A stretch of DNA of 64,000 nucleotides from Acarospora socialis (GCA_025617375.2 JAMYGW020000001.1:2976001-3040000); one strand, 5' to 3'. Shown: positions 44,981 through 56,120, counted from the first letter of the stretch. Translations and numbers: made by a program. Notes: a model not told the origin generated them from the letters alone.

Positions 44981-45385
44981 TTATGACATTGTTTGAGAAT
45001 CTTCATCCTCAGTTCCATCATTATCACTATCAAGTTCAGCAGCAAGACAGTCAATCTTCTGCACAGCACAACAATTCATCTGATTCAGAGTCTTCTGAAG
45101 ATGCATCATCTTGGTGACAAGAGCATCAAGAGTTGCATTTGCATCACTTATTTTCTTTTGAAGTGAAAGACAAGTCCTATTGAGAGACTCCCACAAAACT
45201 GCAACACACAGGTGACCACAGCAAGTACACTTATTGCATTTTGGTCTTTCACCAGCCATGACAAAGCAATTGAGCCCACAAGCAGTACAGAATTCACAAG
45301 AAAACATAGCAAGACTACCACTGAGTTGAATCTCCTTTGCAATTCTTAAGCAATTGGAATTTTTAGGAAGCATCATTGCTGACAA
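44981..45385 (-). CDS. Intact antisense Cys-rich ORF inside the inner retrotransposon
   Basis: A 134-aa frame on the strand opposite to gag-pol, between the chromodomain and the 3' LTR. It has a cysteine cluster CEFCTACGLNCFVMAG ... CNKCTCCGHLC (about residues 29-58), then a heptad-like helical segment (SLQKKISDANATLDALVTKM) and an acidic tail (DSDNDGTEDEDS). The layout, a compact zinc-binding Cys cluster followed by a coiled coil, suggests a nucleic-acid- or protein-binding role. It is uninterrupted while all sense-strand frames of the element are broken. Function is unknown; chance survival is possible. Confidence 0.5.
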   Translation of the reverse strand: MSAMMLPKNSNCLRIAKEIQLSGSLAMFSCEFCTACGLNCFVMAGERPKCNKCTCCGHLCVAVLWESLNRTCLSLQKKISDANATLDALVTKMMHLQKTLNQMNCCAVQKIDCLAAELDSDNDGTEDEDSQTMS

Positions 45386-45450
45386 TGAGATTGTTATATA
45401 CTCTTGCTTAAATAGGCCCTAGAGAACTAGCATCTGAGAAAGAAGAATAG

Positions 45451-45812
45451 TGTTACAATCATGTTCAAACAGAAAGAAACTCATGGGTCTGAGATCAGAA
45501 GTTCACTCAAAGCATGTATGGAGAGAACTGCTAGACAGCAGTCACATGACAGCACAATGACTCAATGGTGAGCAGGTGAGCTGAGGGCTCAATCTCTCAA
45601 CATTGAGGCATTGAGACATCAAGAATGCTCAATGTGAGAGCATCAAGCAACAGTCTATATAGTAGGATTGTTTCTCTTATGAAAACAATCATGTTCAACT
45701 TAAGTAACCATCTAAGAGTTAAAGTCCAGAACCATTCCAGACCAGTTGTTATATCAACAAGCACAAACTCTTAGTTCTACATACTTGAGAAATCTCAGGT
45801 TAGAACATTACA
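45451..45812 (+). repeat. 3' LTR of inner element
   Basis: 362 bp starting TGTTACAATCATG and ending GTTAGAACATTACA. It is followed immediately by the CAAGA duplication. It is GC-richer than the 5' copy. Confidence 0.93.
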
Positions 45813-45817
45813 CAAGA

Positions 45818-46400
45818 TCACTTTCAATTATTTGAGCACTGAGATCTAGATTTGATAGATGTTTTATTTAAAACAGATAAGAACAATTGATAAATAGTCA
45901 CTGTTATAAATTATATTACAAGATGATCTGTAACAGAGATATTGTCTGATGTTACTGCTGAAATTCTAACTGACTTTGTTGTACAAAAAATATATTGTGA
46001 CTACAAAGCATCTAAGAAGATCATAACTGATCAGAGAAAGAATCTTTGAATATTAGCTATGAAAAGAGTTTTTAAACAGTTAAAATCAAAGCATTGAGAT
46101 ACAATTTTGTATCATTCTTGTACAAATGATGTCATCAAATGATTCAATGATGTTTTAGATTAAATGTTCAGCAAATATTTCATTGACAATTCAAGAAAAG
46201 CATGAAACTTATATTTAAAGCAAGCATTATTTGCTACATGCATTTGTACACACACTATCACAAAGTTCTCATCATTTTATTTACTCTATGAGATAAACTC
46301 TAAACTATTGAAAGATACAGTAATGTCAACATCAGATAAGTATGATGAGCATATTGATTCAGTACTCTTTTTAAACACTGAAAGAACAAAAATTCTTTAG
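45818..46400 (+). pseudogene. Outer element integrase core, continuation after the nested insertion
   Basis: Directly after the CAAGA duplication the outer pol frame resumes with an integrase-core-like stretch (FQLFEHWDLDLIDVLF; then KIITDQRKN; then VIKWFNDVLDWMF if TGA is Trp). The reading phase is continuous with 39614 once one CAAGA copy and the inner element are removed, which confirms nesting. Stops make it inactive. Confidence 0.78.
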
Positions 46401-48447
46401 TAGACAATAACTAAAATTAAGAAGAATAAGAAATGCTGAAATACTATAGTCAATAATAAGAAAAAGTACTGATCAGACAATTGAATTCTCATTTGAATGA
46501 AGAAAACAAAGAAGTTTAAAATACATTGATATGAATTATATCAGATTGTATGAACAGAGATGTTGAACACTTATATTCTTAAATCATCAAGAAAATTCAA
46601 CTACAAGTATTTAATAAGTGAGAATAGAATGAAGAAGACTAAAATTGATGAAATAATAATTTGTGAATGATGAATGTCAAAAGAATCAGATTATACAAAA
46701 AGAACAACAAATGTCATATTATATGATGTAAGAGCATCAGAGCATGTGATTGTCACACAGTCTATAGATGATTTTAAGAAAATGCTCAAGAAAGAAACAG
46801 ATAATGATGATGAAATTGTTTAGAAAGAAAAGAAGAGTGAATGAATGAGATTTATATTTCATTTGTACAAATATACTTTTTTATCTCTTCTCAATATCAA
46901 TGTTCTAAATGAACAATCACATCTTTGAAGATTCAAATACAATGTGTTGTGTTGAAGATATCACTCAAACATATGATTTAAAGATGTATCTGTCACTTAA
47001 GAGAATTCTGAATAGCTTTCATTCATAAGATTCTCTGTACAACTGCATTGACTTTTTTTCTCATTATCTCAGAATTTTAGTTTTAATCAGAGCATCTTAT
47101 CTTTCTGAGAAAGATCATTTGAAAGATGTGATTACAAGAAGAAAGAAGAATGAATGAAAAGTGATTTTCTATGTTTTATATTTGTACAAATCAGTCAGAA
47201 TATCAAGAAAAGTCTTAATGACATTAGACATCACATCATTTACTATGTTTTTCTTATTAAGTTAAAGAGTTCAATTTCTTCAGATTCACACATATAATGT
47301 ATATCTGATGAGACTGTTTCTCACTATATATGATCACTAAAAACAGATAACTTCAAATGTCAAAATGTCATAACATCACACAATGCAAGCAAACTATCTA
47401 CTTCATCATCAGATCACTTACTTCAAATATTTCATCAAATCATTAAGATTCTTCATCTCTCAGAGCAGTCTGCTTATTCATATTAATCTCATGAACAGAT
47501 AAGCAGAAATGAGAATGAGTAGCTGACTTGTGATAGAGATGTAATGTTATATGACTGTGTTGATTCAAACAACACAACAGTACATGAAACACAGCATAAC
47601 TCAGAACAGAATTGTTGATCTGAGCATGTATGAAGACATAAGTGTCTCATCATTCTCTTAATGAAAAATGATCAATCTCAACAAACAACTGAAGTTCATG
47701 AACAGAGATCAGCTGAACATAATCTGAGTTTATGATAGTGTCAGTCTACTTATACATATTAAGATGTATGAAGTGTGTGACTCACAGAACAAACATCTCA
47801 TTATATTGTAATGAAAAAAACAGTCTTCACAAGTTTCACAGTCAACAGTTTCTTGTCATATGCATTTATTGAAGATTAAATGCAGATTATTCTCTTTGTC
47901 TTGCTGCAAGCAGTGACAATAAACTGTCACTGTAACAGTGTTATATGTTTAGATCACTGTACAAGTTAATCTGCATTTACAACTATCAACAACAATTTTA
48001 TCTGAACAAACAGAGTCTTGACTTCTTGAAAATGAGTGATGTTGAGATCACTCATGTTCAGATAATCAGTCATTGTCAATCAAATGAGTTTTGAAATTGA
48101 CTGATTAATTGAGTGATCAGATTCTGTGATTCACACAAGCAAAAGAGAAGCATCAACATTGATAATGTCATCAGAATGACAAATTATTCATTATATTATT
48201 TATACAATTCTATTCACAATATCAGATGAGACTTATTGTGAATGATGACAACAGAATAATTCATGATTAATGAATATGATGTGAAAGAAAGACAGAGACA
48301 AAGAAAAGGAAGATAAGCTTAAGACAGAGTTTTCATTTATTCACTACATTTTAACACTGTATGAACTACACAGTGATAGCAAGATTACTCTACAACACAG
48401 TGAATATTCTTATCTATGACAGTAGACATTGTTTAGAAAGAGAAGGA
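46401..48447 (+). other. AT-rich 3' tail of outer element, no domain recognised
   Basis: About 2 kb between the integrase remnant and the 3' repeat. It has fragments of open frame (for example near 46500-46820) but nothing assignable. A short inverted repeat (AAATGCAGATTA near 47878 and its complement near 47970) may form a stem. Confidence 0.5.
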
Positions 48448-48546
48448 TGTAGAAATTAGGTCTTACTATAGGTCATGGGGTTTCTTAGTGTCTTAGTATA
48501 TAGTTTTCTTGCGTAGTAATTGAACACTTCAGCTTGGAATACTACA
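48448..48546 (+). repeat. 3' LTR of outer element
   Basis: 99 bp, partner of 35712-35810. It is preceded by a purine tract and followed by ACCC. Confidence 0.85.
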
Positions 48547-48620
48547 ACCCCTTACAGTAAGCTCCCAAACTTCTCCTTTCTTCATTATGTCGCCCGTAAC
48601 TGATCGGCCTACCTCTGCAG

Positions 48621-49725
48621 AAAAATTTCACAAATCACTTGGTCTACTTCACCGAAGTTGCCGTTGGCAGCCCTCCCCAACCTATACAGGCTCTTATCGA
48701 TATACCCGCCGCAGACTCGTTCATCCCATCCAGCGAATGCCCTGACTGCAAGCCCGGCAGTCAACGATATAACTCTTCGGCATCTTCATCTTTCCGTTCC
48801 AACGGTACAGCTATCGACCTCGATTACTACTATCTAACAACATCCGGAACGGTGGCTGAAGACACCTTCCACTTCGGTGGTCTGCAGGTAGAGGGCCAAC
48901 TGTTCCAGGAAGCCAATGAGATACTCCACATAGGAGTTGACTATCCAAAGCATCATTAGCCTCACCCCGTCCAGCGCCGAATCGGTCAAGAAGCTTTCGA
49001 GTCCTTTCATGAACATGGCCTCACAAGGGCTCCTCGACTCCAACAGGTTTGCGCTACGGCTTAGAGAGCCCCGAGAGATTATGTTCGGCGGTACCAATCC
49101 GGACCTGTACACGGGAAATTTCACACGCATCCCCATTGCCGCCCAAACGAATGAGCACAACATCTTCAAAGGGGGTTGGCATGTTGAAGCAAAGTCCATA
49201 TCACTGGGCCCCGACACCAGACTCAACATGTCACTGGAAGGCTATACAGCGACCTTCAGTACCGGATGGGCAGCTCTTGGCCTCCCCTGGGAAGTTGCAC
49301 ATAATTTCCTCACAGCTCTCGAGTTCGAAAATATCCCGTTCATGCCGTCCTCCGTCGCCTGCGAGCGGCGGGCGGAAATGCCTGATATCTCCATTAACTT
49401 GGCGGGCCACGACTTCGTCCTCTCGGCTTTTGACTATACGTACGAGTGGCCGTTGGAGAGGGGAGAGGTTCGGTGTGCTGCGGCTTTCGCGCCTTTCCGG
49501 TTCGAGCACCAGGAGAAGTTTATCGTCTTGGGATCGTCGTTCTTGCGAGCGTTCTATACAGTTTTCGATCTTGATGACCAGAGTATTGGGTGTAAGTTGA
49601 TATCCAACAAGACATTGCGGCGAGTAACCGTGCTGACTTTAGCCAGTCGCAAAACTGTCGTGAGGGAGTTTTTGTCAAACTCCTCAGATTTCACTTTCTG
49701 TGAACGAGGATCTTCGTCTTGTTGA
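48621..49725 (+). pseudogene. 5'-less, frameshifted pepsin-fold (A1) protein gene
   Basis: Homology starts right after an acceptor-like CTCTGCAG at 48620 with HLVYFTEVAVGSPPQP, the usual start of the mature A1 domain. No signal peptide or propeptide exon is visible, and the outer retrotransposon ends only 74 bp upstream. Within TATCCAAAGCATC near 48944 the frame must shift by one nucleotide to continue into SIISLTPSSAES, and no intron fits. The first active-site motif is D-I-P-A-A-D instead of D-T-G-S-A-D. The second is F-S-T-G, so the second catalytic Asp is Ser. The C-terminal region (VLGSSFLRAFYTVFDLDDQSIG) is well kept. A last small intron after QSIG is possible. Confidence 0.72.
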
Positions 49726-50996
49726 CGAAAAGGATTATACAGGGCCATAGTTGGGCCGTATGACGAAGGAGTTATAGTCATACTACCTCTCCTAGATCTT
49801 CCATATAGAAAGCAACTACCGAATGCAATTGCACAATCTCCTTGACGGTGCTAGACCAATAGAGATTCCAGTACTTGCCGTTTCATCTGTCTCGAACTTT
49901 GTAATCAAGGTTCAACCACAACACTCTAACCCTAGTTCATCAACACTAAGAGTTGCTTTTATACAGACATCAACTCTGCTGGGTGACGTCCAGTTCTCAT
50001 CAAACGTTAACTATAATGTTCATGTCATGGTACCTTTCCAACGCCTTTGGTACTCTTCCAGGGACTTAGGGTTAGGGCTCAACAAGGTACCCTATGGTAT
50101 TGAGCCGTTTCAAACACGAAGACGCTTCCTCCTTTTGGGAAATCACGAACCAGATGACAAAACTCAGAGAGTGAATTGAATGTCGACAAGAGCTTGTGGT
50201 ACTGCATCAGGTGGTGGACATCACCAACCCCAAACGCATCCCCATATATCTAGCTTTACACCGAAGAGCAAGACAATCGAGACCGAAAGCAGTTGCTACG
50301 AATAAGAAAAGAGAGCTAGCTCATCACCAACACCATCTTTGTTACCCTCCGGTTGTATGTGGAACTGCATGTATAAAAGAGCGAGGGAGGAATAGAAGGG
50401 GGATCTCGGATGAGGATTGGTCCAGTTAAGGAGCGTGAGGAAGGACGAGGAGAGAGGGGTACGAGCGAAGTAGAGCTTCAGTGCTAGTGATGGGTTGTTG
50501 TAAGGAGAAAAGAAAGGAGAAGGGCAAATGATGGGAAAGGTGGCGTCTGGGTTTCAGTAGAAGTGAGGTTTAAGAGTGGGAGACTATACGGGTTACTGGG
50601 GTAGGAGATTCCCAGTATAGTTATGTTGAGTATGACCGAAATATGCTGTAGTGAGACATAGGGATCTGAATAGCAACGCTGGAAGCGTGGTAAGAGACGT
50701 GAATTTATACAGCTGGACGGTAAAGAGGTCTTGCAAGTGTGCCAGGGCAGCGCAGGTACCCTGGCAGTGAATCAAGTTCTGAATACCTACACAATGGAGA
50801 GATTGGGCTCAGTGGGGGTCGTCCAATCAGACAGAGGCGTAGGGCACCGGAGTTGTAGTAGGGTCCTTAGTCTCATTCTCTGCGCTTCTCCCACATCAGA
50901 TGCAGTATCATTTACACACCATTCTCTAAAGCTTCGCGGTAACGTGCTATAACATAAAATGTTATGTAAACATGAAGGACACTGCAATCTCCTCCC
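49726..50996. other. Intergenic, no gene seen
   Basis: Only short unsupported frames. About 50450-50580 is purine-rich on the plus strand. Confidence 0.45.
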
Positions 50997-53429
50997 TTAG
51001 GATATGAAGCAATGAATAACACACTGGTTCGGAAGGTCCAACGCTGCATTATTGCTCCAAAGCTTTGCTCTTGCCAGATCTTCCTTGTTGTCCACCAGGA
51101 GGCAGATATGGTGCCGATGTGAGGCCCCGTCCTCCATAGTATCTTTAGTATGGATCAAAGACACAATTCGACCTAAAAGATTGCCATGATGCGGTCGGAG
51201 GATGATATTGAATGTATAGTCTTCCCGGTAAACATTCCGACAATGCCCTTCCCCAAGGACGCGGAGCTGCTTGTGCTCTATGAGCGTATATGGGTTCTGC
51301 CTGTAGCCTTTAGAACTGAATAACACCCTGTGTTGGGAGGCCTTTAGCAGCTCCCTTGTAAGAGCAGCTGGAGAGACGTGCGTGTAGTATTTCCCATTAG
51401 AGAGCTCGTACCAGAACGAGATATTGACGCCTTCGCTGACAACTGACTTCATACGTAGATTTGAAGATGTGGTGTCAGTAAAGAGGTTCGTAGAACCATC
51501 GTCGAATACAAGTTCCCCTGCGGAGTAGCCTGAAGCGTTCCAACTGTTTTGCCCGTCAAAGATCCAATCCCGATGCTGCGACCCTTGGTTGATATTGCCG
51601 GCACCTACGTGAACACGATAGGCTTGTTCTACCTTGTCTGTCACGTCTTTAATTGTATCAATATAACAGTATATTGCTCCCTCACCAAAAGCACAGACGA
51701 GATGGTCGGACATGCTCCGAGGTTGTTTTGTGTACCACCCCGAGAATAAAGCATTGTACAGCCTTAATCTATCATTTCCAGCCCCAAGCCATTGACCGGT
51801 AATAAACCCCGAGTGAAACAAGCGATGTTTTCTTGTTTGTACGACGGGGAGGAGCTCATAAAGTAGCATTACTCCATGTCGTCGAGGCGAAATAGTGGAA
51901 TCCAGATCCAGATGCTCAAGCATACAGAGAAGTGAAATGATGACCTCAGTAATCCCAACAATACAGTAGACAAAACTACGTCCAGGTTGCTTGTTATGCT
52001 TCTTACAGCCACAAAAAGTTGCAAGACCATCTTCTGCGGCTTTAAAAACCTCAGCCGAGATGTTGATACATTCACCCGGTCCAGTTGAATTATGGAGCTG
52101 CCGAAGTTCGTAACTTTTCTTAAGTAATAAGTCTTGGATTGGTGTCAACTCTGGAAGTTTCGTAGGCGTCTGTTGCAAGAAGCTGAATCCGCTCCCATAC
52201 CTAAAAGCTGGCGATGTGCCGACAATCTTCTCAGCCGCGTGAACCATCAATGTAAGGAATGCATCTTGACGGGAAGACTCCATGTTTATAGAAGAATCCA
52301 GTACCGGCATCCATTGTCGGCTCGTGACGGGTTTGAGAAGTTCATCCACGACATCTCCAAACACGTCGTGGAGCATGGACTGCCACGGAACTCGACCGCC
52401 TATAAGACTGGCGTGATCTGAGACATTCTCGACCCCTTCGAAGAACCGCTCGATGAAGTCTGCTCCACTTGATATGACGTAACTTTGCCCAGTGCATCGT
52501 AAAGCGGACGTAGCGATATCAGAGTCACCAAGAATCACGACGACTTGCGATTTCTGGTCAGTGCTGTGGTTCATAGTGAGTAGTTGACCCGAATCTTTCC
52601 GTACTTGGACTCTCAGCCCAAGAATATATTCGGCAAAGACAGCAAGCCAAGCGCAGGACGCTCCCCCTGTCAACTCTATATCTCGCAAGGTGCCCGAAGA
52701 AACCTTGCCGATGCCTAGCACTGCCTGCGCGAATTCAGAAGGGTAGGGCGGATCGCCTTGATTACCTCCGGAGATACGAGATGGTTCTGATAGATACTCG
52801 GTTCCGCAGAGGTTGAGAAGTTGCTGCAAACGTATCCCGAATGTAGTCACAACGAAGACGCTAGAGCAAACCTTCACGAGGGCCTGCCACTGTGCAAAGG
52901 AGGGTCAAAGATCTTCAGGACTTCCCATAACCTTTGCCATCTCGTAGATTATGAGTGCTGCGGTAGGTATGGAATGGCCCTCTGCCAACGCCGCGCAAAG
53001 TGCCACCAAAGAAGCTCCTTGTGATGTCTGCACTAGCGTCCTTAGAATATGTCGGACTCCCACACCAAACCAGATCAGGTCCCCGGCACTGGAGAAAGCC
53101 TTAAGTTTGCTCATCGCTTCCATTAGAACTTTCTCGCCATGCACACCGAGCGGTATTCGAGAACACATGGCTTGTCCCACGGCAACGGTAAGAGGTTCAA
53201 CTCCAGCGGCAGAGAGTCTTCCCAGTACTGCAACAGACGTAGAGAACTGCATTTGACCCAATCCAGCCCAGTCGACTGAACCCTTGGTGGAGAACTGTTT
53301 GCTGGACGAGTCGGCAGGAACGAGGGATAGCTCTTCGTTTGGCATCATGGGAGCTGAACCTCGAGTATTGTCTGCAAAGCAGAGAGTCAGTGAGCGGAAC
53401 CCTTCTGCGGAAAGGATAACTCCATACAT
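50997..53429 (-). pseudogene. Large conserved-looking hypothetical gene interrupted by one in-frame TGA
   Basis: A single frame of 811 codons is broken only by a TGA at 52905-52907. The sense on both sides runs on without frame change (GSPEDL, stop, PSFAQWQALVKVCSSVF). There are no splice sites around the stop, and CGA (Arg) to TGA is one transition. The protein style (GASCAWLAVFAEYILGLRV; FGVGVRHILRTLVQTSQGASL) resembles a family of uncharacterised Pezizomycotina proteins I recall without a function. A hydrophobic segment near FVYCIVGITEVIISLLCML could be membrane-associated. The first ATG used is at 53429; an upstream exon joined at the CTTTGCAG near 53371 is an alternative. Recent pseudogene, or stop readthrough. 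Confidence 0.65.
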
Positions 53430-54197
53430 GCTTTACTTCGGAGGACAGTTTCTGTTCTATGAGTGGTCGTTTCGGGAGACGTCAAGACACTCGGATACTT
53501 GAGAAGATAGTAGATGTTGAATCAGCGGAGATGTGGAAAGAGATGAGAGTTGCTATCGAACACCGCATTGCATCAAGGAACGAGGCTGTAGTCGTTCATT
53601 CGATGCAGCACGGCTGAGATTAGCCAGGGTACCAAGGCTCCGGCCACCATAGCTTTCTATTGGTTGATCGACATACAAGAAGAAATCCGGATGGATTTAT
53701 GCTGCCTATAACGTCAATTCTAAGACTGAGCATAGGATTAACAGAACTACATGTGAGCCAATGGTAATCCGCAACTACCTACTCGCCGACGCTCATAGAA
53801 TGCGGTCACGTGCCTTAAATCAGAAACAAATAGGCCAACGAGTAGAGGTTGATATTATAGAAGAGACTGTTATAAATGGCACTGCTTTGTTCTTGACACA
53901 GCTGACGGCTGAGAGTACAAGAATCCAGTGCATCTCTTTTGACTGCGAAAGCCGCAAGATTGGCGTATTTAAAACCTTCCTCACTCGAGAAGCTTAATGA
54001 AATGATGCACGCCAATGACTTAACTTTTCCATCTGTTGCTTACAAGCCCACTACTCGTTCCTATTGAGATATACACTTATCACATGTTGATGGAATCGAT
54101 AAGTCTCAATCAGCTCATCCTCCTGTTGTGTAACGCATCTGACGACAACAGTCCAGTTACAAGGCTGGCATTCTCGACTTCTCTCGGAAACAGAAGC
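53430..54197. other. Intergenic, no gene seen
   Basis: Upstream side of the interrupted gene; short unsupported frames only. Confidence 0.45.
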
Positions 54198-54463
54198 TAC
54201 AGTGCTATTAGAAAGTGCGTGCCAAGATTTTGCGGCTAAAATTTTCCAGACATTGATATCTATGAATCTCATACAAAACACACTATTTGTGATAGCTGTC
54301 TGTGTGAAAATCAGTTGTACTCAATTAGATCTATTAGATCCTGAATTTGTAGCTCAAAATCTCTATGTGTGGTTGTTGTTCTATGGTGGAAGGTCATATC
54401 TGAAAAAAAGGTGTTGGGGGGCTGCCCGCAAGGTTTTGGCACGCACTTTCTAATAGCACTGTA
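54198..54463. mobile_element. MITE with ~38-bp terminal inverted repeats and TA target duplication
   Basis: Starts at 54200 with CAGTGCTATTAGAAAGTGCG and ends at 54461 with the reverse complement (CGCACTTTCTAATAGCACTG). The arms pair over about 38 bp with few mismatches. TA dinucleotides flank both ends (54198-54199, 54462-54463), the hallmark of Tc1/mariner/pogo insertion. The 262-bp interior has no coding capacity, so it would depend on a transposase elsewhere. Confidence 0.85.
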
Positions 54464-54589
54464 AGTAAAGCTCCATCATGGAGGATGATATCTTCTCAGT
54501 TCCTCTTTCTCACCAGTTGCTGCAAAAAAAGCAAATGAACATGTGCTCCATGCAGTCAGAGCTCGCTACTGTGTCCTTGTCGTCAAAGT

Positions 54590-55340
54590 TCTTTTTGGCA
54601 CAGGAGCCGATATGCAAACCCTAGGTAGGCCATCCAGCTTCACCCTTACAGGCAGCAGCCTCAACCGAAGATATCAGAGCTGCGGAACCTGTTGGACGGA
54701 CGGGCGCAACCCAACGCTTACGCTAGGGAGCACGGGAGGGCACTTCGGGATGTGGTGTTTGGTTGCGACGGTGAAGCCAATGCAGCTTCTCTCAAACAGC
54801 GCAGCAACGTCAAAATACACGGTGTCGAGACCGGGGCGGCCTTTGATATATCACTACGCACGGGACTGCAGAAGAGTTCCAAACTGGGCTCCTGGCCGAC
54901 ACGTGCCCGATTGCATCACCAACCGGCACCCAGGAAAGGCCGCCATCTTCACATGTTGACAGCGACTCCGCAACGGAGTCCGACTCGGCCATTGCAGCGA
55001 TCACAGCCCGAAACCTGGTCATGTGCTTTCGTATTCGCCGCCGCATAAGGATACCTTTCGGAAACAGATGTACAGCCGGTGACGTCGGCGTGCACAAGGC
55101 ATGAGACGAGCACGGCTACACTCTGCACGAGGCGGCCTTCTACGGCACAGATTCGTGCTTCGCTGCTGCTCCAGCACGGCGCAGACGTGCACGCTCACGG
55201 CTGCCTGCGCGGCTACGCCCTCCACGCCACCACCGTGACCGGCGTGCTCTTCGTGCCCAACCTGGTCCTCACGTGGGGCGTAGACCTCCCTGCCGTGGCC
55301 GCCAGCCGCTTGCCCGCTTCTCCACATCTTGTCCAATGAG
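54590..55340 (+). pseudogene. Degenerate ankyrin-repeat-like remnant
   Basis: Short ankyrin-like pieces occur in shifting plus-strand frames: LFGTGADMQTLG (about 54590), DEHGYTLHEAAFYGTDS (about 55105), and LLLQHGADVHAHG followed by GYALHATTVTGVLF (about 55165-55245). GC content is much higher than in the retrotransposon block. No continuous frame exists. Probably the decayed end of an ankyrin or NLR-type gene. Evidence is short motifs only. Confidence 0.4.
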
Positions 55341-56120
55341 TTCCGATCGTGACCATCAAGACGGAAGAATGCTGTTCCGTGGCCGTCGACGTCGTCCGTC
55401 TGCATGGAAGGACTTTCCAAATACGACTCCAACAAGCCTACAGGTCTTACTCAGGCGTATTGTTAGAGACAAGTTCCAAACCAGATCTCAGGCACGAGAT
55501 CTGGAACCAAACATCAACTGAGCACAGTGGCAAGTCTGGATCATGTACATAGTGTCGCGGCAGCACAGCATGGTGGCCCCTCCAAGGACCTCATACCTTA
55601 CCGAAAGCGCTGCTGGGCGCCTGATCGAATCATTTGCATTCTTGGAATCCGTCAGGGCACTAAGACATCGTTGCAATGTAGATGTGCGCGACTTCTAAAC
55701 CCTTCTATGAGACCAGGGGGTAAGAGAGGGCTTGCTTGAATCCTAGCTCCGTTAAGCATATGTGCGCGCGCCCTGTCGCTCGTAGGCTACCCGGATTTCT
55801 GCAGTAGTAAGTCATCAGTGCGGATAGATGCGGAAGATAAAAGGACCGTCTCAATGATCGAGGATATACCTGTGGCCTTGAAGTTATTTGAACGTTTCTA
55901 TAACCCGCCATCTGACCTGAATCGGTAGATGAGTATACCGCCCGGAGGACCGCACGAGAATCTCGGGGTACGATTTGAGTAGATCCAGAGAGTACTTTGT
56001 ATCAGAGTACTCGAGTACCCTCAGAATATGTACAGTTGATTTCGAGCTCGACCTCAGTATTTATACATTTCGATCCCTAGGAGCCCCAATCCTAACCTAA
56101 CCACCCAAACCCCCTTACCA
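55341..56120. other. Intergenic, no gene seen
   Basis: Nothing recognisable. Possible continuation of the ankyrin-like debris at its left end. Confidence 0.4.

Larger units (their letters stand above)
39620..45812 (+). mobile_element. Inner (nested) Ty3/Gypsy chromodomain-type LTR retrotransposon
   Basis: Complete element of 6193 bp: 362-bp LTRs at both ends and an exact 5-bp target duplication CAAGA (39615-39619 and 45813-45817). A purine tract (GAGAAAGAAGAATAG) sits directly before the 3' LTR. The order on the plus strand is gag with CCHC knuckle, protease, RT, RNase H, integrase and chromodomain, which is the Ty3/Gypsy order. It is inserted in the integrase region of the outer element in the same orientation, so it is the younger insertion. 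It is less AT-skewed than its host element. Confidence 0.95.
35708..48550 (+). mobile_element. Outer LTR retrotransposon (Ty3/Gypsy-type, RIP-degraded), with flanking ACCC
   Basis: Direct repeats 35712-35810 and 48448-48546 (99 bp each, TG...CA) bound a 12.8-kb AT-rich block and are flanked by ACCC on both sides, a likely target duplication. A purine tract (AGAAAGAGAAGGA) abuts the 3' repeat, as expected for second-strand priming. Inside, in plus-strand order, are a gag-like region with a CCHC knuckle, a protease/RT/RNase H region, an integrase split by the inner element, and a 2-kb tail without recognisable domains. Removing the inner element makes the internal part about 6.4 kb. It interrupts the DNA next to a pepsin-like gene at 48.6 kb. 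Confidence 0.85.

Noticed and set aside
35900-46400. TGA appearing wherever Trp is expected, as in a mitochondrial or other code with UGA = Trp
   Set aside because: TAA and TAG interruptions are also present, the changes are transitions in CpA/TpG context, and flanking nuclear genes use TGA as a stop. RIP explains it.
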